Part shown: one piece after another, positions 4,683 through 10,936 of the stretch
Numbering within the stretch: position 1 is the stretch's first letter
Layout of the letters: every line of letters starts with the position of its first letter
Source of the DNA: Acidimicrobiaceae bacterium
GTDB lineage: Bacteria; Actinomycetota; Acidimicrobiia; Acidimicrobiales; RAAP-2
Length of the DNA stretch: 10,936 bases
Reading direction: 5' to 3'
Assembly (NCBI GenBank): GCA_003151555.1
Contig: PLXU01000120.1
Location: forward strand, 268 to 11,203
The notes under the pieces: model-generated
The model's database searches: none
Told to the model about the DNA's origin: nothing
The model's input: the letters and a program-made list of their open reading frames with translations, nothing else
Made by a program: the position numbers and the translations under genes

Positions 4683-6620
4683 CTAGAGCTGCTGGGCCAT
4701 TCGTTTGGCCAGTTCGTGGCCGGCCTTGGCGTACTTGGGCGTCGCCACCACCGCGCCGTCGCCGGCCTGGAGCATCAGGTGGTCGAGAAAGGTTTCGTCA
4801 GCGAGACGGAACTTCACCGCGTGTCGGTGGTCCTCTAACGTGGTCCACTGCGCGTTGGGCAGCGTCTCGAAGAGCCAGCGCAGGTGGCCTTCGACCACCA
4901 CCACGACCTCGTCGCCGTCGTTGCCCACCTGGGTCAACCAGTTGGCCACCTCGTCCTCGGGCCGCTCCTCGGTGGCCGGTGATTTGGCCAGGATGGTGCT
5001 GATGCGGTCCACGCGGAACGTGCGCCACGCCTCGCGGGTGCTGCAGTAGGCCCGTACGTAGGTGTGGCCGTTGAGGACCTTGATCTCGCGAGGTTCGATC
5101 GTGCGCACCTGGGACTTCTCGGCCACCCCCGAGGTGTAGTGGATCTTGATCTGCTCCTCGTTGGCCACCGCCTCTTGCACCACGCCCAGCAGCGACTCGT
5201 TCGAGGTCAACTCGACCTGCACGAAGGCCCTGGTGGTCGCCTCGATCTTGCTAATCGCCGACTCCAGCGCCGGCTCGGCGTAAACCCGCGACGCCTCGCG
5301 CAGGGCAATATTGAGTTCGAAGAGGTCGCGCCACATCAGGGGCGAGTTCTCCACCGCCCCGGTCCAGTCAAACTCCTCGGCGCGGTAAGTCGAATCGTCC
5401 GACGCCTCGTTCTCCCAGTCGTCGCACTCCTTGATGACGTGCGCCGGATAGCCAAACTCCCCGTTCATGGGCATGAAGGAGACCAGTCGGTCCATGGTGC
5501 GCCGCACGAGCCCCGGGTCCATAGAAAATCGCTTCGCCAATTCGCTGACCCGCAGACCCTCGTCGGAAAGGTAGACGGCGTGCAGCAACTGCAGCGTCTG
5601 GCCCAGGACGTCGTTGGTCGCCGGACCGGCGAAGTGCACGTTCTCGAGCGCGGGCGCCTTGGCGCGATTCACGTGGCGCAGCCATTCAGCCAGTTCAACT
5701 TTGAGCGACTTGGGGCTCTGCAGGCGCACCCGGTCGGCCGCTTCGAGCAGGAAGCGCAGCGCCCCGCGCGGACTATCGAAGGTGATGCCCAGTTCGATGA
5801 CCCCAGCCTTCTTCTGGGCCGCCAGTGCGCCGGGAAACTGGCGTACCAGGAGGTCGGCGTAGTTTTCGTTGGTCGTCACGACCACGTCGATCGGCCGCGG
5901 TGACTTGGAAAACTCCGGGCGCCAGGCCTGGGCGATGACCTGGGTCGCCTCGTCGGCCTCGAAACCGCCGGCCAGCACCAGCGGCATCGACGTCATGCGC
6001 GTAAAGCGGTAGCCCTTGACTTCGTCGGTGCCCTGGACCCGAGCGACGAGGTAGGTGGCGCCTCGAAAGAGGCCGACGCTTAAGGGCTCCACCACGCGGT
6101 TCTTGTTGGTCGAGGACTGGTAGTCGAAGCTCAGCGCCCGGCGTAAGTGCAGCGCGCGCAGCACCGGCGTGTAGTAATTGGTGAACTCCAGGCCGCCGTC
6201 GCTGGCCGGCCCGTCGTTAAAGAGGCTGAACACCCCCGACGCGCCGAAGCCGCAGAAACGCAGCGCCATCTGCACGACGCGCTCCTCGTCGGCGCTGAAC
6301 TCGATCATCGGTGCGTACCCGCTGGCCGGATCGATTCGGTAGCCCACGTTGCCGTCGCCTGAGGCCAACGTGTCGATCTCGAAGCCCAGCTCTCGGATCC
6401 GGGCCTTGTCGCGTTCGAACTTCTGGCGAACCGCAGCGTCGCTGCCCTGGTAGGCCCGGACCTTCTGCGGGCCCTTGGCGCTCTCGGGGTAGGCGTCGAT
6501 CTCGAGATTGCGCACGATCTCGTCCTGGCTCAGCGTGCCCTCGGGAAAGACACTCTGCAGGAGCAGGACCAGCGCGATCAAGCGTTCACGGCTCTGGTCG
6601 TTGGTGCCACTCGTGCTCAT
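4683..6620 (-). CDS. pafBC: Fused PafB-PafC double-WYL transcriptional regulator (DNA-damage response)
   Basis: PafB and PafC of actinobacteria are helix-turn-helix/WYL proteins that together activate RecA-independent DNA-damage promoters; the WYL module has been shown to bind single-stranded DNA as activating signal. Here both are one 645-residue protein, as known from some other actinobacteria. The first half has a winged-helix region (about 10-95, with QKFERDKARIRELGFEI), a WYL domain (about 158-212, RALSFDYQ, VVEPLSVG and ATYLVA) and a C-terminal extension (about 245-315). The second half repeats the plan: helix-turn-helix (about 338-385, LRVSELAKRF), WYL domain (about 485-545, IKIHYTSG, TIEPREIKVLNG, TYVRAY) and extension (570-645). 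The tryptophan of the WYL tripeptide is Thr in both copies (TYL, TYV). Start ATG has GGAG just upstream. The proteasome and pup genes often beside pafBC are absent here. Confidence 0.93.
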   Translation of the reverse strand: MSTSGTNDQSRERLIALVLLLQSVFPEGTLSQDEIVRNLEIDAYPESAKGPQKVRAYQGSDAAVRQKFERDKARIRELGFEIDTLASGDGNVGYRIDPASGYAPMIEFSADEERVVQMALRFCGFGASGVFSLFNDGPASDGGLEFTNYYTPVLRALHLRRALSFDYQSSTNKNRVVEPLSVGLFRGATYLVARVQGTDEVKGYRFTRMTSMPLVLAGGFEADEATQVIAQAWRPEFSKSPRPIDVVVTTNENYADLLVRQFPGALAAQKKAGVIELGITFDSPRGALRFLLEAADRVRLQSPKSLKVELAEWLRHVNRAKAPALENVHFAGPATNDVLGQTLQLLHAVYLSDEGLRVSELAKRFSMDPGLVRRTMDRLVSFMPMNGEFGYPAHVIKECDDWENEASDDSTYRAEEFDWTGAVENSPLMWRDLFELNIALREASRVYAEPALESAISKIEATTRAFVQVELTSNESLLGVVQEAVANEEQIKIHYTSGVAEKSQVRTIEPREIKVLNGHTYVRAYCSTREAWRTFRVDRISTILAKSPATEERPEDEVANWLTQVGNDGDEVVVVVEGHLRWLFETLPNAQWTTLEDHRHAVKFRLADETFLDHLMLQAGDGAVVATPKYAKAGHELAKRMAQQL

Positions 6621-6643
6621 GGAACTCCGTCTCTTTTACAACG

Positions 6644-6649
6644 AGAGTA
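6644..6649 (-). promoter_or_regulatory. Possible -10 element (TACTCT) of pafBC
   Basis: TACTCT on the minus strand lies 23 nt before the pafBC ATG, which would give a leader of about 15-17 nt containing the GGAG ribosome binding site. No clear -35 and no TTGTC-type RecA-independent damage motif was found upstream. The gene may instead, or also, be read through from moaC, 58 bp away. Confidence 0.3.
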
Positions 6650-6678
6650 CCGGGGCGAGCCCGGTTGGCGCGCGAGCT

Positions 6679-7194
6679 TTAGTGATCACTCTTCTTGGCG
6701 GCGACGTCGTCGAGGGCCTCCTCGCGGCGCCAGGTGCCCGAACGGCCGCCGGACTTTTCCCACAGGGCCACCTCGCCGATGCTCATCGTGCGGTCGATGG
6801 ACTTGCACATGTCGTAGATGGTGAGCGCCGCGACCATCACCGCGGTGAGCGCTTCCATCTCGACCCCCGTGCGGTCGACCGTGTCGACGCTCGCCTCCAC
6901 GTCGATGTGCGTGTCGGCAATGGCGAAATTGACGTAGACGTTGCCCACCAGCACCGGGTGCGACATCGGCAACAGCGACGCGGCCTGTTTGGCGGCCTGG
7001 ATGCCGGCCACGCGTGCCGTCGCCAGCACGTCGCCCTTGTTGGTGGCGTTGGTCGCCACGCTGGTCGTCGTGGCCGCCAACATCGTGACGCGACACTTGG
7101 CGAGGGCGCGGCGCGCACTGACCTCAGAGGGGCCTAGATCGCGCGAGAAGGCCCCATCGTGCGGCGCTCGGCGTAGCTGGTGGAAGTCGTCCAC
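6679..7194 (-). CDS. moaC: Cyclic pyranopterin monophosphate synthase MoaC
   Basis: Converts the 3',8-cyclo-dihydro-GTP made by MoaA into cyclic pyranopterin monophosphate, the first stable molybdenum-cofactor intermediate; cytoplasmic, hexameric. The 171-residue product carries NKGDVLATARVAGIQAAK (52-69, with the active-site Lys at 53), LLPMSHPV (74-81, usually LCHP), DRTGVEMEALTAV (107-119) and AALTIYDMCK (122-131). D128 and K131 align with the E. coli catalytic residues. The C-terminal KSGGRSG is also conserved. The N-terminal segment before RRALAKCRVTM is poorly conserved relative to the usual MVDVS-type opening. The start is GTG at 7194-7192, supported by TAGCAT exactly 6 nt upstream; a nearby ATG is out of frame. 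Other moa genes are not in the window. Divergent from fmdB and upstream of pafBC on the same strand. Confidence 0.95.
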   Translation of the reverse strand: MDDFHQLRRAPHDGAFSRDLGPSEVSARRALAKCRVTMLAATTTSVATNATNKGDVLATARVAGIQAAKQAASLLPMSHPVLVGNVYVNFAIADTHIDVEASVDTVDRTGVEMEALTAVMVAALTIYDMCKSIDRTMSIGEVALWEKSGGRSGTWRREEALDDVAAKKSDH

Positions 7195-7200
7195 CGCGCC

Positions 7201-7206
7201 ATGCTA
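7201..7206 (-). promoter_or_regulatory. Leaderless-type -10 element (TAGCAT) of moaC
   Basis: TAGCAT on the minus strand is followed by GGCGCG (6 nt) and the GTG start of moaC. This is the same arrangement as at rnhB, cofC and dxs, and it supports the GTG start. No Shine-Dalgarno-like sequence is close enough to act. Confidence 0.5.
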
Positions 7207-7240
7207 CCGAGGTCCTGATGGGCAAGTGGACCCAGGACGG

Positions 7241-7246
7241 TACACT
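7241..7246 (+). promoter_or_regulatory. Possible -10 element (TACACT) of fmdB
   Basis: TACACT lies 31 nt before the fmdB ATG. It would give a leader of about 25 nt containing GGGAG, a plausible ribosome binding site about 5 nt before the start. No -35 was recognised. Confidence 0.35.
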
Positions 7247-7277
7247 GCCCTGGTCGCAGTGCGCCACGGGAGTATCA

Positions 7278-7643
7278 ATGCCAACTTACGAATACGAGTG
7301 TCAGTCGTGCCACGAGCGCGTCGAGGCCGTACAGAAGTTCACTGACCCCTCGCTCACGGTCTGCCCACGCTGCGCGGGTGAACTGCGCAAGGTCTTTTCC
7401 GCGGTGGGCATTGTCTTTAAGGGCAGCGGCTTCTATAAGAACGACAGTCGGGGGGCGAAATCGACGTCGTCCACCGCCAGCGCCGACGGTGACGCCAAGT
7501 CCCCCGCCGTCGCGGGCGAGACAACGACCCCCAAGGGCGATTCGAAGGAAAAGTCAGCCCCAGTGCCGGCCCCCGCGGCCAGCACAAGTTCACCGTCCAC
7601 TCCTTCGTCCAAGCCCACGTCGGCGGCCAAGGCGAGCGACTAG
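7278..7643 (+). CDS. FmdB-family zinc-ribbon protein with a disordered tail
   Basis: The 121-residue product starts with the family's MPTYEYEC and has two CxxC knuckles (C8/C11 and C29/C32) that would bind one zinc ion. RKVFSAVGIVFKGSGFY follows, also typical of the family (FmdB/regulatory zinc-ribbon, about 40-50 conserved residues). Residues from about 55 onward are low-complexity Ser, Thr, Pro, Ala and Lys and are probably disordered. The family's function is not settled; some members were linked to regulation of formamidase or amidase genes, and that name should not be over-read here. The ATG at 7278 is chosen over an in-frame ATG at 7218 because the domain begins there and GGGAG precedes it. 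It is divergent from moaC, and its stop shares a CTAG with the stop of tldE. Confidence 0.88.
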   Translation: MPTYEYECQSCHERVEAVQKFTDPSLTVCPRCAGELRKVFSAVGIVFKGSGFYKNDSRGAKSTSSTASADGDAKSPAVAGETTTPKGDSKEKSAPVPAPAASTSSPSTPSSKPTSAAKASD

Positions 7644-8995
7644 GCGCCCGAAACCGCGATGCCGGTGATGGCGAGCGACTGGCCGGCGGCGATGCCGGGC
7701 AGCCACTCCACGTCGTTGCCCACGTAGGCCACGTCGAGCAGCATGCGCTGAAGCGTCGAGGCCACGGTGATCTCGCGCACCGGTTCGCACAGTTGCCCGT
7801 CTCGAATCATCAGTCCGGTGATGCCCACCGAGAAGTCGCCCGAGACCGGATTGACCCCCGAGTGCACGCCGGTGAGTGACTCGACGAAGATGCCGTTGCC
7901 GACGAGGGAGAATATCTGGGCCTGATCGAACTCGCCGGGCAGCAGTTGCAGCGCCCGGCAACCGGCCGAGGGCGATCCGGCGATCCCGCCGCGCACCGCG
8001 CTACCGGTCGAACTGGTGCCGGCGCGGCGCGCCGAGACGGTGTCGTAGACAAAGCCCTTCAGTTGGCCACGTTCGATCATCACGTTGCGCCGACAGGCGA
8101 GGCCCTCGCCGTCGAAGACCGAGGCCGAGAAGTGCCGGGGATCGGTGGGATCGTCGAGCAATGTGAACAGCGGCGACGCCACCTCCTCGCCGATGCGGTT
8201 GGCGAAGAAGGAGCGCCCGCGCACCACCGCCTCGCCGCTGAGCGATCCGCCGATGATGGCGAGCAGCGTCGAGGCGCTACGCGGGTCAAAGACGGCCGTG
8301 CACTTCATCGACGCGGGCTTGACCGCGCCCAGCATGCGCGTCGCGCGCGTCAGCGCATCGAGGGCCGCCTTATGCACGTCGAGTTCGCCGGGCGCCCGCC
8401 CGGCGCTCAGTCCCCACCCGGTCTGGTCGCTGGCGCCGTCGCTGGCAATTGCCTCGACCGAAACGTAGGCCCCCGATCGGGCGTAGGACGCGCGCACTCC
8501 CAGGGTCGAGGCGATTGCCGCCTCGGCGACGTAGTCCGAGTAGTTGGCCGATTCGACCTGACGAATTCGCGGGTCCCCGTCGCGCACGATGCGTTCGAGT
8601 TCGATCGCCATCGCGATCTTTTCGTCCAGCGGCGTCGACGTTACGCTCGGATCGGTCAGTTCCAGCGTGACGGGCTCGACCCCGTCGGGGCGCGCGAAGG
8701 CCACGAACTCGTCCTCGGTGGCGAAACGCGCATTGTCACGCGCGTCGCGCAGCGCATCGTCGATGGCCTCGGGGTCGAGCGAGCCGGCCCAGGCCGTGCC
8801 CACCCGCGCGCCGGCCTCGTCGTCACGCAACACGCGAACGCCGATGCCCGCCGACGTCGCGGTGGATAGCTCCTCGATCTGGCCCTGGTAGGCCTGGACC
8901 TCGGTGTCCACCCCGCGCGAGAGGTAGATCTCGATCTCTTCGGAGCCGCGCGCCGATTCGAGTATTCGTTCGGCCTCGGCCAGCAGTTCACTCAC
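7640..8995 (-). CDS. tldE: TldE (PmbA) subunit of the TldD/TldE metalloprotease
   Basis: Non-catalytic partner of TldD in a heterodimeric zinc protease that degrades small unfolded peptides; in E. coli it matures microcin B17 and acts on CcdA. The 451-residue product matches E. coli PmbA in length. It shows an N-terminal strand-rich region (EIYLSRGVDTEVQAYQGQIE), GIGVRVLRDD, a central TAVFDPRSASTLLAIIGGSL where TldD has its HExxxH, RHFSASVFDGEG, RRNVMIERGQLKGFVYDT, and C-terminal GVHSGVNPVSGDFSVGITG. No HExxxH is present, as expected for the TldE member. The start is GTG at 8995-8993, which overlaps the tldD stop by 4 nt (GTGA), implying translational coupling. Longer in-frame openings upstream lie inside tldD and are rejected. 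Its stop interlocks with the convergent fmdB stop. Confidence 0.95.
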   Translation of the reverse strand: MSELLAEAERILESARGSEEIEIYLSRGVDTEVQAYQGQIEELSTATSAGIGVRVLRDDEAGARVGTAWAGSLDPEAIDDALRDARDNARFATEDEFVAFARPDGVEPVTLELTDPSVTSTPLDEKIAMAIELERIVRDGDPRIRQVESANYSDYVAEAAIASTLGVRASYARSGAYVSVEAIASDGASDQTGWGLSAGRAPGELDVHKAALDALTRATRMLGAVKPASMKCTAVFDPRSASTLLAIIGGSLSGEAVVRGRSFFANRIGEEVASPLFTLLDDPTDPRHFSASVFDGEGLACRRNVMIERGQLKGFVYDTVSARRAGTSSTGSAVRGGIAGSPSAGCRALQLLPGEFDQAQIFSLVGNGIFVESLTGVHSGVNPVSGDFSVGITGLMIRDGQLCEPVREITVASTLQRMLLDVAYVGNDVEWLPGIAAGQSLAITGIAVSGA

Positions 8996-10386
8996 GCGGC
9001 CGTACCGCCGATGGTGATGCCGCTCAGTCGCATGGTGGCCTGTCCGCAGCCCACCGGCACGCTCTGGCCGTCCTTTCCGCACGTGCCGGGCATCATGGAA
9101 AAGTCGTTCGCGACGGCGTCCACCCGCTGGAGAACATCGGGCCCGTTGCCAATCAAGTTGCAGTCGCGCAGTGGCGCGGTGATCTTGCCGTTCTCGATCA
9201 AGAAGGCCGCCGTCATGCCGAAGACGAAGTCCCCGGTGGCGGTGTTGACTTGGCCACCACCCAGTTGGGCCACGTAGACGCCGCGCGGCGTCTGGGCCAC
9301 GATCTCATCGGCGTCGCTGTCGCCCTCGAGCAAATAGGTGTTGGTCATGCGCACCATGGGCAGGTGCTGATAGCTCTGGCGCCGTCCATTGCCCGAGGAG
9401 TGGCGACCCTCGCGGTGCGCGCGCAGGTAGTCCCACATGTAATCGGTCAGCACCCCGTTCTCGATCAAGACATTGCGGGTCCCCGGCCGGCCCTCGTCGT
9501 CCACGGCCAGGTAACCCCATTCGCCACTGACGGTGCCGTCGTCGACCAGGGTGACGAGCGGGCTTGCGACCAGTTGACCGACCTTGCCGGTGTAGACCGA
9601 GGCCTGCTTGGCGATGGCGTCGGCTTCGAGGCCGTGCCCGCAGGCCTCGTGGAACAAGATGCCGCCCGATCCGCCGGCCAAGACCACCGGCAGCTGACCC
9701 GAGGGAGCGGGACGGGCGTCGAGTTTGGTGATGGCCTGGCGCGCGGCGCCCCGCGCCGCGTCGGCCACCACGTCGCTGGTCAAGATCTCGAACCCGCGAG
9801 TGCCGGCAATTGGTCGGTAGCCGGTCTGCATGCCGCCGTCGCCGGTGGCGACGCAGGAGACATTAAATCGGGTGCGTACTTGATGATCGGCGGCGAACAC
9901 GCCGTCGGAGTTGGCGACCACGAAATTGCGCGTTGAATCGCCCAAGGCGACCTGGACCTGACTGATGGACGCCCCCTCGGACCTCGCGACGTCATCGGCG
10001 TGGCGCAACAGCTCTATTTTCTGGGCCTTGGCCACGTCGCCGGGCGCGGTCTCGGCCCGCGAAGGATACTCAATCAAGTCTCGGAGCTCGATCTCGCGCA
10101 CGCCTCCCCCGCCCTCGCGCGCGACCGCGGCCGCGGCCCGAGCGGCCGCGAGCAGACCCTTCTCGGAGAGATCAGCGGTGTGGGCGAAGCCGGTGGTCTC
10201 GCCGAGCACCACGCGAATACCGGCCCCCCGGTCTCGCCCGGAACTGAGTTCTTCCACGCGTCGTTGATCAAGCATGGCCGAGGAGGTACTGCGGTCTTCG
10301 ACAAAGACCTCGGCGAATTCGCCACCTCGCTCGAGGGCCGTACCTAGTACGCGTTGCAGGACATCTCGTTCCACCAGAGTTGACAT
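8992..10386 (-). CDS. tldD: TldD catalytic subunit of the TldD/TldE metalloprotease
   Basis: Catalytic half of the TldD/TldE protease; it cleaves peptides threaded into the heterodimer. The product of 464 residues has RVEELSSGRDRGAGIRVV near the N-terminus and the zinc motif HEACGH at about residues 246-251 in FHEACGHGLEADA. It continues with SGEWGYLAVDDEG, TRNVLIENGVLTDYM and RMTNTYLLEG, and has the third zinc ligand Cys at about 436 (PGTCGKDGQ). The preceding signature GQVNTATGDFVFG is also typical. Two ATGs are possible, at 10395 and 10386. The second is chosen because TACGAT lies 7 nt before it and overlaps the first ATG; the longer form would add only MAG. First gene of a two-gene operon with tldE (4-nt overlap), divergent from dxs. 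Confidence 0.95.
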   Translation of the reverse strand: MSTLVERDVLQRVLGTALERGGEFAEVFVEDRSTSSAMLDQRRVEELSSGRDRGAGIRVVLGETTGFAHTADLSEKGLLAAARAAAAVAREGGGGVREIELRDLIEYPSRAETAPGDVAKAQKIELLRHADDVARSEGASISQVQVALGDSTRNFVVANSDGVFAADHQVRTRFNVSCVATGDGGMQTGYRPIAGTRGFEILTSDVVADAARGAARQAITKLDARPAPSGQLPVVLAGGSGGILFHEACGHGLEADAIAKQASVYTGKVGQLVASPLVTLVDDGTVSGEWGYLAVDDEGRPGTRNVLIENGVLTDYMWDYLRAHREGRHSSGNGRRQSYQHLPMVRMTNTYLLEGDSDADEIVAQTPRGVYVAQLGGGQVNTATGDFVFGMTAAFLIENGKITAPLRDCNLIGNGPDVLQRVDAVANDFSMMPGTCGKDGQSVPVGCGQATMRLSGITIGGTAA

Positions 10387-10393
10387 GCCCGCC

Positions 10394-10399
10394 ATCGTA
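10394..10399 (-). promoter_or_regulatory. Leaderless-type -10 element (TACGAT) of tldD
   Basis: TACGAT on the minus strand is followed by 7 nt and the inner ATG (10386) of tldD. The outer ATG lies partly inside this hexamer, so if the element is used the outer ATG cannot be transcribed. Confidence 0.4.
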
Positions 10400-10446
10400 C
10401 CGGTCCCGCGAATTTGGCTGACTGCTGAGGATAAAAGGTCAAACGG

Positions 10447-10452
10447 TAGGCT
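10447..10452 (+). promoter_or_regulatory. Leaderless-type -10 element (TAGGCT) of dxs
   Basis: TAGGCT is followed by ACATAG (6 nt) and the GTG start of dxs. There is no ribosome binding site between them. The 72-bp gap to tldD therefore holds two back-to-back promoters. Confidence 0.5.
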
Positions 10453-10458
10453 ACATAG

Positions 10459-10936
10459 GTGCTTCTTGCGTCAATCGATAGTCCCGCCGATCTGAAGGGG
10501 CTCAGCTTCGACGAGTTGAATCAATTGAGCTCTGAGATCCGCGAATTGATCATCGCCACCGTGACCACGACCGGCGGGCATCTCGGATCGAACCTCGGCG
10601 TCGTGGAGCTCACGATTGCGCTGCACCGGGTCTTTGACTCACCCAAGGACATTCTGCTCTGGGACACCGGCCATCAGTCCTACGTGCACAAACTCCTCAC
10701 GGGGCGCCAATTCGAATTCAAGAACCTTCGCCAACGCGGTGGACTCTCGGGCTATCCCAACCGTTCCGAGAGCGAGCACGACTGGATCGAGTCCTCGCAC
10801 GCCTCGACGGCGCTCTCCTACGCCCACGGTCTCTCGGTGGCCCTCGAACAACGCCAGGAACTCATTGGCCACGGTGGCAAGCGCCACGTGGTCGCGGTGG
10901 TCGGCGACGGATCGCTCACCGGCGGCATGGCCTACG
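10459..10936 (+). CDS. dxs: 1-deoxy-D-xylulose-5-phosphate synthase, N-terminal part (runs off the right edge)
   Basis: Thiamine-diphosphate enzyme that condenses pyruvate with glyceraldehyde 3-phosphate, the first step of the MEP isoprenoid pathway, and also feeds thiamine and pyridoxal synthesis. The first 159 residues are present. They show the typical actinobacterial opening (IDSPADLKGLSFDELNQLS), GGHLGSNLGVVELTIALH (39-56), WDTGHQSYVHKLLTGR (68-83), RGGLSGYPNRSESEHD (93-108), and the thiamine-diphosphate/metal motif GDGSLTGGMAY (149-159). The transketolase central and C-terminal domains lie beyond the window. The GTG start matches the family's N-terminus (MLL-IDSPADL) and is supported by TAGGCT 6 nt upstream. 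Confidence 0.97.
   Translation, partial: MLLASIDSPADLKGLSFDELNQLSSEIRELIIATVTTTGGHLGSNLGVVELTIALHRVFDSPKDILLWDTGHQSYVHKLLTGRQFEFKNLRQRGGLSGYPNRSESEHDWIESSHASTALSYAHGLSVALEQRQELIGHGGKRHVVAVVGDGSLTGGMAY

Noticed and set aside
3826..4686. Plus-strand open frame covering most of the relaxase gene
   Set aside because: The minus-strand product has the exact TrwC three-histidine spacing; the plus-strand product has no recognisable domain.
5064..5903. Long plus-strand open frame inside pafBC
   Set aside because: It is the mirror of GC-rich codons in pafBC; the translation is Arg/Leu/Val-rich and resembles no family.
6649..6665. ACCGGG-N5-CCCGGT hairpin between moaC and pafBC as a terminator
   Set aside because: The stem is only 6 bp and no T-run follows on the minus strand; it overlaps the possible pafBC -10 region and may be chance in GC-rich DNA.
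7218..7277. Earlier in-frame ATG of fmdB at 7218
   Set aside because: The added 20 residues lie upstream of the conserved MPTYEYEC start and across the likely -10 element.
7946..8869. Long plus-strand open frame inside tldE, with a similar one at 9250-9936 in tldD
   Set aside because: Both are antisense shadows of high-GC coding sequence; the minus-strand products are unmistakable TldE and TldD.

Overview
The window is about 10.9 kb of compact, high-GC chromosomal DNA from an actinobacterium. The evidence is a coenzyme F420 gene (cofC/fbiD), a fused PafB-PafC double-WYL regulator, an FmdB-type zinc ribbon, a lysine/alanine-rich histone-like protein, and many GTG starts with leaderless-type promoters. 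An Acidimicrobiia-like lineage would fit, but that placement is inference; no rRNA or other taxonomic marker is present.

Layout from left to right: (i) the N-terminus of an Opp/Dpp-type ABC ATPase on the minus strand, entering from the left edge; (ii) divergent rnhB (-) and cofC (+); (iii) a perfect bidirectional terminator separating cofC from a convergent histone H1-like gene (-); (iv) a 315-bp intergenic region with several inverted repeats and an AT-rich end; (v) a TraG/VirD4-type coupling ATPase (+) converging on, and overlapping the 3' end of, a MobF/TrwC-type relaxase (-); (vi) pafBC (-) and moaC (-) directly upstream of the relaxase, so moaC-pafBC-relaxase may be one transcript; (vii) fmdB (+), divergent from moaC and converging on the tldD-tldE operon (-) so that both stop codons lie in one CTAG; (viii) the 5' part of dxs (+), divergent from tldD.

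Most genes are housekeeping: RNA/DNA hybrid repair, F420, molybdopterin and isoprenoid biosynthesis, and the TldD/E protease. The exception is the relaxase/coupling-protein pair. It carries the catalytic signatures of conjugative DNA processing: Walker A and B in the ATPase, and the three-histidine metal site with exact TrwC spacing in the relaxase. No mating-pore genes, integrase, attachment repeats or cargo are present in the window, the ATPase lacks a membrane anchor, and the relaxase lacks a helicase domain. The relaxase sits 32 bp downstream of the gene for a DNA-damage regulator of a family known to be activated by single-stranded DNA. This is the best candidate for an undescribed system here.

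A second theme is transcription. rnhB, cofC, moaC, tldD and dxs all have a TANNNT hexamer 6 or 7 nt before the start codon, the geometry of leaderless transcription. pafBC, the relaxase, the histone-like gene and fmdB instead have a Shine-Dalgarno-like sequence.
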